DNA of 64,000 nucleotides from Arthrobacter bussei (GTDB taxonomy: Bacteria > Actinomycetota > Actinomycetes > Actinomycetales > Micrococcaceae). Where the stretch lies: the NCBI RefSeq assembly GCF_009377195.2, contig NZ_VJXX01000005.1:186001-250000 (forward strand), written 5' to 3'. The notes beneath the pieces are model-generated. The model had not been told where the DNA came from, did not search any database, and saw only the letters and a program-made list of their open reading frames with translations. A program made the translations under genes and the position numbers. This document shows, piece by piece, positions 54,634 through 64,000 of the stretch; within the stretch, counting starts at the first letter, position 1, and every line of letters starts with the position of its first letter.

Positions 54634-57177
54634 GTGAGAGTCCCACTCTCCTGGCTGCGCGAGTACGCAGCCGTACCTGCGGACGCCACCGCGGAAGACG
54701 TCATGGCGGAGCTCGTGAAGGTCGGGCTCGAGGAGGAGGACGTCCACCGTCCCACCGACGAGCTGACCGGACCGATCGTCGTCGGGCAGGTCCTCAGCCT
54801 GGTCAAGGAACCCCAGTCCAACGGGAAGACCATCAACTGGTGCCAGGTGCGCGTGGTACCCGAGGGTGCCGGGCAGGCACTGACCGGCGACGGGATCGAC
54901 CCCTCCGGCGTGCAGGGCATCGTCTGTGGCGCCCACAACTTCGTCGAGGGCGACAAGGTGGTGGTCACACTGCCGGGCGCGGTGCTGCCGGGCGACTTCC
55001 GCATCAGCCCCCGCAAGACCTACGGGCACGTGTCCGCCGGGATGATCGCCTCGGTGCGCGAGCTCGGGATCGGCGAGGACCACGACGGCATCCTCGTGCT
55101 CTCGACGCTGGGCCTCGATCCCGAGGTCGGCACCGACGCCATGGAGCTGCTCGGGCTGTACGACGAGGCCGCCGAGATCAACGTGACCCCGGACCGCGGG
55201 TACTGCTTCTCCATCCGCGGTGTGGCCCGCGAGTACGCCCACGCCACGGGAACGGCCTTCACGGACCCGGCGGCCGCCGTCGTCGTACCGCCGGGCACGG
55301 GCGAGGGCTACCCGGTGCGGCTCGAGGACAGTGCGCCCGTCTACGGTGTCCCCGGCTGCGACCGGTTCGTGGCCCGGACGGTCCGCGGAATCGACCCCAC
55401 CCGGCCCACCCCGCCCTGGTTGTCGGCGCGCCTGCGCCTGGCGGGCATCCGCTCCATCTCGCTCGTGGTCGACATCTCCAACTACGTGATGCTCGAACTC
55501 GGCCAGCCGCTGCACTTCTACGACCTCGACGCGCTCTCGGGCGAGATCGTGGTGCGGCGCGCCACCGCCGGCGAGACGCTCCGCACGCTCGACGACAAGG
55601 TGCGCACGCTCGACGCAGCGGACCTCCTCGTCACGGACGCCTCCGGCCCCATCGGCATCGCGGGTGTCATGGGTGGTGCCGCCACCGAGGTCACCGACGG
55701 CACGCGCAACGTCCTGATCGAGTCCGCGCACTTCGACGCCGTCAGTATCGGCCGCTCGCGCCGCCGCCACAAGCTCCCCTCCGAGGCGTCCAAGCGCTTC
55801 GAACGCGGCGTGGACTGGCACGTGGCGGACATCGCCGCGCAGCGCGCCGTCGAGCTCCTCCTCGACCTCGCGGGCGGAACGGTGGACGACGCCGTGACCG
55901 ATGCCGGCCAGGCACCGGAGCCGCGGGTCATCGAGTTGGCCGCCGACTTCCCGGCGCGCCTGATCGGCCGTCCCTTCGACGACGGCGAGATCACCGGCAC
56001 GCTTACCGATCTCGGCGCGGCGGTCGAGCGCATCGACGGCGGCTACCGCGTGACCGCCCCGAGCTGGCGCTCCGACCTCGAGACACGGGAGGACCTCACG
56101 GAGGAGATCATCCGCCTCCTCGGGTACGACACCATCCCGTCGAGCCTGCCCGTGGCCCCGCCCGGCCGCGGCCTGACCCGCGTCCAGCAGCAGCGGCGCC
56201 GGCTCCTGAACGCCCTTGCGGCGGCAGGCCTCACGGAGGTGCTGTCCTACCCGTTCGTCAGCGCCCGGTCCAACGACGTGTTCGGAGCGCCGGAGGAGGG
56301 CATGGGAGCACCGTCGGTGAAGCTCGCCAACCCGCTGAGCGCCGAACTCAAGTTCCTCCGCCGGTCCATCCTGCCGGGCCTGGCCGAACTCGCCCGGCGG
56401 AACCACTCGCGCGGCTTCCGGGACCTCGCCCTGTTCGAGGCGGGGGCGGTGTTCCTGCCCGGCGATCCGCTCGGCACGGACTCGATCCCGCCGCTGGGCA
56501 TCAAGCCCGACGACGCCGTCCTCGACGCGCTGTACGCCGGGATCCCGGACCAGCCGCAGACCGTGGCGGGCCTGTTCACCGGACACGAGGCGGCGCCGTC
56601 GGCCGGAGTGGCGCCCCGCGCCTGGGACTGGGCCGATGCCGTCGACGCGGTGCACCTCATGGCGCAGGTCACCGGGGTCGACGTCGTGGTCCGGCAGGGC
56701 AGCCACCAGGCGTTCCACCCCGGCCGTACGGCGGAGTTCTCGCTGCGCAGCGGGGAACGGCTGGGGTACGCGGGCGAACTGCACCCGAAGCTCATCGCGG
56801 CGGAGGACCTCCCGGCGCGGACCGTCGCCTTCGAGATCGACGTGGACCTGCTGTTCGACGCCGCGGCCGACGTGATCGTGGCCCGGCCGCTGTCCACCTA
56901 CCCTGCCGCGACCCAGGACGTGGCGCTCGTCGTCGATGCCGCCGTCGTCGCGGGGGACGTGCTCGAGGCCCTGCGCGAGGGCGCGGGCGAACTCCTCGAG
57001 GACGTCAGCCTGTTCGACGTCTACACCGGCCCGGGCATCGGCGAGGGCAGCAAGTCGCTGGCCTTCGCGCTGCGCTTCCGTGCTCCCGACCGGACCCTGA
57101 CCGCGGACGAGGCGAGCGCCGCGCGGGACAGCGCCGTCGCCGGCGCGGCGGAACGCTTTGGAGCCGTACAGCGCTGA
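54634..57177 (+). CDS. pheT: Phenylalanine-tRNA ligase beta subunit
   Basis: PheT carries the editing site and completes the tetramer. The 847-residue protein has the N-terminal tRNA-binding EMAP-like domain (about 40-155), the B3/B4 editing region (RLAGIRSISLVVDISNYVMLELGQPLH near 270), the B5 domain, the catalytic-like core and the C-terminal ferredoxin-fold anticodon domain (LSTYPAATQDVALVVD near 753). The GTG start immediately follows the pheS stop. A strong terminator follows. Confidence 0.97.
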   Translation: MRVPLSWLREYAAVPADATAEDVMAELVKVGLEEEDVHRPTDELTGPIVVGQVLSLVKEPQSNGKTINWCQVRVVPEGAGQALTGDGIDPSGVQGIVCGAHNFVEGDKVVVTLPGAVLPGDFRISPRKTYGHVSAGMIASVRELGIGEDHDGILVLSTLGLDPEVGTDAMELLGLYDEAAEINVTPDRGYCFSIRGVAREYAHATGTAFTDPAAAVVVPPGTGEGYPVRLEDSAPVYGVPGCDRFVARTVRGIDPTRPTPPWLSARLRLAGIRSISLVVDISNYVMLELGQPLHFYDLDALSGEIVVRRATAGETLRTLDDKVRTLDAADLLVTDASGPIGIAGVMGGAATEVTDGTRNVLIESAHFDAVSIGRSRRRHKLPSEASKRFERGVDWHVADIAAQRAVELLLDLAGGTVDDAVTDAGQAPEPRVIELAADFPARLIGRPFDDGEITGTLTDLGAAVERIDGGYRVTAPSWRSDLETREDLTEEIIRLLGYDTIPSSLPVAPPGRGLTRVQQQRRRLLNALAAAGLTEVLSYPFVSARSNDVFGAPEEGMGAPSVKLANPLSAELKFLRRSILPGLAELARRNHSRGFRDLALFEAGAVFLPGDPLGTDSIPPLGIKPDDAVLDALYAGIPDQPQTVAGLFTGHEAAPSAGVAPRAWDWADAVDAVHLMAQVTGVDVVVRQGSHQAFHPGRTAEFSLRSGERLGYAGELHPKLIAAEDLPARTVAFEIDVDLLFDAAADVIVARPLSTYPAATQDVALVVDAAVVAGDVLEALREGAGELLEDVSLFDVYTGPGIGEGSKSLAFALRFRAPDRTLTADEASAARDSAVAGAAERFGAVQR

Positions 57178-57200
57178 CCTCCGGGAGACACGACCGGCAC

Positions 57201-57242
57201 GACGGAAGGCCCGCCCACGCTCACGCGGGCGGGCCTTCCGTC
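57201..57242. terminator. Bidirectional terminator after pheT
   Basis: GACGGAAGGCCCGCCC (57201-57216) pairs with its exact complement (57227-57242) around a ten-base loop. It lies between pheT and the convergent oxidoreductase gene. Confidence 0.85.
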
Positions 57243-57261
57243 GTCAGGACACACAATCCGG

Positions 57262-58227
57262 TCAGGGGACCAGCAGCACTTTCCCCGTGGTCCTGCGGCC
57301 CTGCAGGTCCTCGTGCGCGCGTGCGGCGTCCGCAAGGGGGTAGCGGGCGCCGATGCGCACCTCGAGATGGCCCGCGACGACGGCACCGAAGAGCTCCTCG
57401 GAGCGCCAGCGCCGTTCCTCCGGGGTGAGCAGGTGGTGGACCAGCGTGGGGCGGGTGACGAACAGCGAACCCCCGCTGTTGAGGCGCTGCAGCTCCAGCG
57501 GAGGGACCGGGCCGGATGCCGCCCCGTAGAGCACCAGCGTGCCGCGGATCCTCAGCGCGCGCAGTGACTCGTCGAAGGTGTCCTTGCCGACGCCGTCGTA
57601 AACGACGTCCACTCCCGTACCGTCGGTCAGGGCTCGCGCGGCATCCGCGAAGCCGTCGTAGCGCAGTACCTCGTCGGCGCCGGCGCTGCGGGCCAGCTCC
57701 TCCTTCTCGGCCGTGGACACGGTAGCGATGACGCGGGCGCCCTTGGCCTTGATGAGCTGCGTGATCAGGAGGCCAACGCCACCTGCGCCCGCGTGGACCA
57801 GCACGGCGTGCTCGGGCCGCACCTCGAACGTGGAGTTGATGAGGTAGTGGGCGGTCATCCCCTGCAGCGGCAGTGCCGCGGCCGTCTCGAGGTCGACGCC
57901 GTCGGGCACGGGGAGGGCGCGGTCGGCGTCGACGAGGGCGTATTCGGCGTAGGTGCCCGACCCCTCGGCGAAGGCGACGTGGTCGCCCACCCCGAAGCCC
58001 TCGGTGTCAGCCCCGAGCGCCTCGACGGTGCCCGCTGCCTCGGCTCCCGGCGTGAAGGGATGCTCGACGGGGTAGGCACCGCTGCGCTGGTAGGTCTCGA
58101 TGAAGTTCACCCCCGCGGCGGCGACCTTCACGAGGAGCTGGCCGGGACCCGGTTCCGGGCGGTCCACGGGGGCGAGGGCGAGGACCTCCGGTCCGCCTGC
58201 CTGCCGGACGACGATGGCTGAGGGCAT
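57262..58227 (-). CDS. NADPH:quinone oxidoreductase (zinc-free MDR family)
   Basis: The 321-residue protein is a medium-chain dehydrogenase/reductase of the quinone reductase group. It has GVNFIETYQRSGAYPVEHPFTPGAEAAGTVEALG, the cofactor-binding HAGAGGVGLLITQL (about residues 143-157) and no zinc-ligand cysteines. It should reduce quinones or enones with NADPH. The ATG follows GAAAGGATCAGC, so it uses a normal Shine-Dalgarno. It is divergent from argC and shares the upstream region with the ARG boxes. Confidence 0.9.
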   Translation of the reverse strand: MPSAIVVRQAGGPEVLALAPVDRPEPGPGQLLVKVAAAGVNFIETYQRSGAYPVEHPFTPGAEAAGTVEALGADTEGFGVGDHVAFAEGSGTYAEYALVDADRALPVPDGVDLETAAALPLQGMTAHYLINSTFEVRPEHAVLVHAGAGGVGLLITQLIKAKGARVIATVSTAEKEELARSAGADEVLRYDGFADAARALTDGTGVDVVYDGVGKDTFDESLRALRIRGTLVLYGAASGPVPPLELQRLNSGGSLFVTRPTLVHHLLTPEERRWRSEELFGAVVAGHLEVRIGARYPLADAARAHEDLQGRRTTGKVLLVP

Positions 58228-58285
58228 GATGCTGATCCTTTCGGTGGCGTCTGCCCATGCTATTCCCGCAGACCGGACCGGGGGA

Positions 58286-58320
58286 CTGCATAACTATGTG
58301 TAGCTCTGCATATCCTTGCT
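58286..58320 (+). promoter_or_regulatory. Tandem ARG boxes upstream of argC
   Basis: Two TGCATA-type sites start at 58287 and 58307, 20 bases apart. The first, TGCATAACTATGTG, is a near palindrome of the ArgR type. They lie just before the TAGGGT -10 of argC. Confidence 0.6.
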
Positions 58321-58321
58321 G

Positions 58322-58327
58322 TAGGGT
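58322..58327 (+). promoter_or_regulatory. -10 hexamer for leaderless argC
   Basis: TAGGGT ends six bases before the argC ATG at 58334 and directly follows the ARG boxes. Confidence 0.5.
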
Positions 58328-58333
58328 TGGGGC

Positions 58334-59365
58334 ATGACGTTCACCGCAGCGGTATCCGGCGCCAGTGGCTACGCCGGGGGAGAGCTCCTGCGCCTCCTCG
58401 CGAACCATCCCGACATCGAGGTCGGAGCCATCACCGCGCACAGCAGTGCCGGGTCCGCCCTCGGCGCGCTCCAGCCCCACCTGCACTCCCTGGCCGACCG
58501 CGTCCTGCAGGACACGACGCCCGAGGTCCTCGCCGGGCACGACGTCGTCTTCCTCGCCCTGCCGCACGGTGCCAGCGCGGGGATCGCCGCGCAGCTCCCG
58601 CTGGACACGCTCGTCATCGACGCCGGGGCGGACCACCGCCTGCAGGACCCCGCCGCCTGGGAGAAGTTCTACGGTTCCGTGCATGCGGGCACCTGGCCGT
58701 ACGGGCTGCCCGAGTTGCCCGGACACCGTGCCGCCCTCGAGGGTGCGCGCCGCATCGCCGTTCCCGGCTGCTATCCCACGAGCGTGCTCCTCGCCCTCAC
58801 CCCCGGCTTCGCCGCGGGCCTCCTCGAGCCCGACGACGTCGTCGTCGTCTCGGCATCGGGCACCTCGGGTGCGGGCAAGGCCGCGAAGCCCCACCTGATC
58901 GGCTCCGAGGTGATGGGCGGCATGAGCCCCTACGGCGTCGGGGGAGGCCACCGCCACACCCCCGAGATGGAGCAGGGCCTCAGCCTCGCCGCCGGCGAGC
59001 GCGTGTCGCTGTCCTTCACGCCGACCCTCGCACCGATGGCCCGGGGCATCCTGACGACGGCGACCGCGAAGGTGCGTCCCGGCGTCGGCCACGCCGAGCT
59101 GCGTGAGGCATGGGAGGCGGCCTACGCGGACGAGCCGTTCGTGCGCATCCTCCCCGAGGGGCAGTGGCCCGCCACGAAGTCGGTCCTCGGCTCGAACTAC
59201 GCGAACCTCCAGCTCGCGTTCGACGCGCACGCCGGCCGCATGATCGTCAGCAGCGTCATCGACAACCTCACCAAGGGGACCGCCGGCGGAGCCGTGCAGT
59301 CCATGAACATCGCCCTCGGTCTCGACGAGACCCGGGGCCTGACCATCCAGGGGATCGCACCGTGA
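58334..59365 (+). CDS. argC: N-acetyl-gamma-glutamyl-phosphate reductase
   Basis: ArgC reduces acetylglutamyl phosphate to the semialdehyde. The 343-residue protein has the NADP-binding [16 protein letters not shown] (about residues 7-22), the catalytic cysteine in [13 protein letters not shown] (about 147) and the histidine region [11 protein letters not shown]. It is the first gene of the arginine operon. The mRNA is probably leaderless and under ArgR control. The stop overlaps the argJ start (GTGA). Confidence 0.97.
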   Translation: MTFTAAVSGASGYAGGELLRLLANHPDIEVGAITAHSSAGSALGALQPHLHSLADRVLQDTTPEVLAGHDVVFLALPHGASAGIAAQLPLDTLVIDAGADHRLQDPAAWEKFYGSVHAGTWPYGLPELPGHRAALEGARRIAVPGCYPTSVLLALTPGFAAGLLEPDDVVVVSASGTSGAGKAAKPHLIGSEVMGGMSPYGVGGGHRHTPEMEQGLSLAAGERVSLSFTPTLAPMARGILTTATAKVRPGVGHAELREAWEAAYADEPFVRILPEGQWPATKSVLGSNYANLQLAFDAHAGRMIVSSVIDNLTKGTAGGAVQSMNIALGLDETRGLTIQGIAP

Positions 59366-60531
59366 GTATCACCTACCCGGGCGGGTTCCGCGCCGCGGGC
59401 GTCGCCGCCGGCCTCAAGAGCACCGGCAAGCCCGACATCGCCCTCGTGGTCAATGACGGGCCGCTGCACAACGCGGCAGCGGTCTTCACCTCCAACCGCG
59501 TCGTGGCCGCTCCCGTCCTCTGGTCACGCCAGGTGGTCTCCGACGGACGCGCCGACGCCGTCGTCCTCAATTCCGGCGGTGCCAACGCCTGCACGGGGCC
59601 GGAGGGCTTCCAGAACACGCACCGCACCGCCGAGGTGGCTGCCGAGCTCCTCGGCGTCTCGGCCACCGACGTCGTCGTGTGCTCCACCGGACTCATCGGC
59701 GAGCAACTGCCCATGGAGAAGCTCCTGGCCGGTGTCACCGACGCCGCCGGATCACTCGGCAGGGGAGGCGGACTCACGGCCGCCGAGGCGATCATGACCA
59801 CCGACACGGTGTCCAAGGAAGCCCGCTACCCGGCGACCGCCGACACCGCCAGCGAGGGCTACGCCATCGGCGGGATGGCCAAGGGCGCAGGGATGCTCGC
59901 GCCCGGCCTCGCCACGATGCTCGTCGTCATGACCACGGACGCCGCGCTCGACGCCACGGCCCTGGACGCGGCACTCCGCGAGGCGACGCGCGTCAGCTTC
60001 GACCGCACCGACGCCGACGGCTGCATGTCGACGAACGACACCGTGGTGCTCCTCGCCTCGGGTGCCGCCGGGATCGCGCCCGACCAGGCTCAGTTCACCG
60101 CGGCCCTGACCGGTGTGTGCCTCGACCTCGCCGCGCAGCTCATCCACGACGCCGAGGGCGCGAGCCACACCATCGCCGTCACGACGGTCAACGCCGCGAC
60201 CGAGCGGGACGCCGAGGTGGTCAGCCGCGCCGTCGCCCGCTCGAACCTCTTCAAGACCGCCATCTTCGGCAACGACCCGAACTGGGGCCGGGTCCTCGCC
60301 GCCGTCGGCACCACCGACGCCGTCTTCGAGCCGGACCAGCTCAACGTCTCCATGAACGGCGTCCAGATCTGCCGGAACGGCGGTATCGGCGACCCGCGCG
60401 ACCTCGTGGACCTCAGCGGACGGGACGTCGCCGTCGAGATCGACCTCGCAGCGGGATCGGCCGGCGCCACCATCTGGACCAACGACCTCACGCACGAGTA
60501 CGTGCACGAGAACTCGGCGTACTCGAGCTGA
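59362..60531 (+). CDS. argJ: Bifunctional ornithine acetyltransferase / N-acetylglutamate synthase
   Basis: ArgJ recycles the acetyl group from acetylornithine to glutamate. The 389-residue protein has [36 protein letters not shown] and [21 protein letters not shown], where self-cleavage falls before the nucleophile threonine (about residue 185). The C-terminal half has [15 protein letters not shown]. The GTG overlaps the argC stop. Whether it also makes acetylglutamate de novo cannot be told. Confidence 0.96.
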   Translation: MSITYPGGFRAAGVAAGLKSTGKPDIALVVNDGPLHNAAAVFTSNRVVAAPVLWSRQVVSDGRADAVVLNSGGANACTGPEGFQNTHRTAEVAAELLGVSATDVVVCSTGLIGEQLPMEKLLAGVTDAAGSLGRGGGLTAAEAIMTTDTVSKEARYPATADTASEGYAIGGMAKGAGMLAPGLATMLVVMTTDAALDATALDAALREATRVSFDRTDADGCMSTNDTVVLLASGAAGIAPDQAQFTAALTGVCLDLAAQLIHDAEGASHTIAVTTVNAATERDAEVVSRAVARSNLFKTAIFGNDPNWGRVLAAVGTTDAVFEPDQLNVSMNGVQICRNGGIGDPRDLVDLSGRDVAVEIDLAAGSAGATIWTNDLTHEYVHENSAYSS

Positions 60532-60542
60532 TGGGAGGGACC

Positions 60543-61492
60543 ATGACCGACGCACCCCCGACCGGACCCTCCGCGTCGACGCTGCGGGCGCAGGACAAGG
60601 CCGCCACGCTGATGGAGGCCCTGCCCTGGATCCAGCGGTTCGCCGGGACCACGATGGTGATCAAGTACGGCGGCAACGCCATGGTGGACGACGACATGCG
60701 CCGGGCCTTCGCCGAGGACATCGTCTTCCTCCACCATGTGGGTATCCGCCCGGTCGTCGTCCACGGCGGCGGACCGCAGATCAACGCGATGCTGCAGAAG
60801 CTGGGCATCGAATCCGAGTTCAAGGGCGGCCTGCGCGTCACGACGCCCGAAGCCATGGACGTGGTCCGCATGGTCCTCACCGGACAGGTGGGCCGGGAGC
60901 TCGTGGGCCTGATCAACTCGCACGGGCCGTACGCCGTGGGCCTCTCCGGGGAGGACGGCGGGTTGCTGCGCGCCGTGCGCACCGGGACGGTGGTCGACGG
61001 CGAACCCGTGGACCTCGGCCTGGTCGGCGAGGTCACCGCCGTCCATCCGGGCGCGATCCTCGACATCCTGCAGGCCGGCCGCATCCCGGTGATCTCCACG
61101 GTGGCGCCCGAGTACGACCTCGACGGCGAGCCGACGCAGCAGGTCCTCAACGTCAACGCCGATTCCGCCGCTGCCGCGCTCGCCGTGGCCCTCGGGGCAG
61201 CCAAGCTCGTGATCCTCACCGACGTCGAGGGGCTCTACGCCGACTGGCCCGACCGCGGTTCGCTCGTCTCGTCGCTGTCGGCGGGCCGGCTCCGGGAGCT
61301 CCTGCCATCGCTGGAGTCCGGCATGATCCCGAAGATGACCGCCTGCCTGCAGGCCGTCGAGGGCGGCGTGGAACGCGCGCACATCGTGGACGGCCGGCTG
61401 GCCCACTCGATGCTCCTGGAGACCTTCACCGCGGCGGGCATCGGCACCCAGGTGGTCCCCGACGAGACCCCAGCACCCACGGAAGGAACCCC

Positions 61493-61496
<4 letters not shown>
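60543..61496 (+). CDS. argB: Acetylglutamate kinase
   Basis: ArgB phosphorylates N-acetylglutamate and is the usual arginine feedback point in recycling-type pathways. The 317-residue protein has [12 protein letters not shown] (about residue 39), [41 protein letters not shown] and [14 protein letters not shown]. The ATG at 60543 follows GGGAGGGA; an ATG at 60531 would add four residues. The stop overlaps argD (ATGA). Confidence 0.97.

Positions 61497-64000
<2,504 letters not shown>

Overview
This is a high-GC (about 70% by eye) chromosomal window from an actinobacterium. Gene content and order (rpsO-pnp, dapB/dapA-rnj-ftsK-pgsA-pncC-clgR, recA-recX-miaB-miaA-dapF-hflX-dinG, lexA with a divergent LysM gene, hisC-hisB-hisH-priA, infC-rpmI-rplT, pheST, argCJBDFR) fit Micrococcaceae, most likely Arthrobacter in the broad sense. 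It is dense core chromosome. I found no rRNA, tRNA, CRISPR array, prophage or insertion sequence.

Layout. 1-7.4 kb: small membrane proteins, ribF, rpsO, pnp and an M16 peptidase. 7.4-13.4 kb: a molybdenum-cofactor cluster (moaD-moaA leftward; a membrane-anchored sulfite-oxidase-type enzyme, then moeA-moaC-mogA-moaE rightward). 13.4-22.8 kb: dapB, dapA, RNase J, FtsK, PgsA and PncC. 23-36.5 kb: ClgR, MarR, recA-recX, the tRNA-modifying pair miaB-miaA, dapF, hflX, a DinG helicase, and lexA divergent from a LysM protein. 36.6-46.2 kb: a partial histidine cluster, an SseB-domain protein, an MFS transporter, infC-rpmI-rplT and a TrmH-family methyltransferase. 46.3-53.3 kb: the most variable stretch, with a frameshifted MFS gene, a YbdK-type ligase, a Nudix hydrolase, an acetyltransferase, a radical SAM SplB-like gene, pyrrolidone-carboxylate peptidase, minisatellite arrays and an HEXXH protein. 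53.5-64 kb: pheS-pheT, a quinone oxidoreductase and the arginine operon argC-argJ-argB-argD-argF, running into argR at the window edge.

How the parts connect. LexA-type palindromes (GAAC-N4-GTTC) lie before recA, between lexA and the LysM gene (two boxes), and before the SplB-like gene. They tie these loci into one SOS circuit, and recA also carries a match to the mycobacterial RecA-NDp/PafBC damage promoter. Two translation operons have leader RNAs that look regulatory. The rpsO leader has a terminator-like hairpin with a GU/GC pair, as in S15 binding sites. The infC leader has a strong hairpin with a U-rich tail, and infC itself appears to start at AUU. ArgR-type boxes precede argC, and argR closes that operon.

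A window-wide signature is a TANNNT -10 hexamer exactly 6 or 7 bases before the start codon of at least 14 genes without a usable Shine-Dalgarno, which indicates leaderless mRNAs. No wholly new multi-gene system is evident. The most original leads are the RNA leaders, the SOS operators, the leaderless set, two tiny coupled ORFs and the repeat arrays around pcp.
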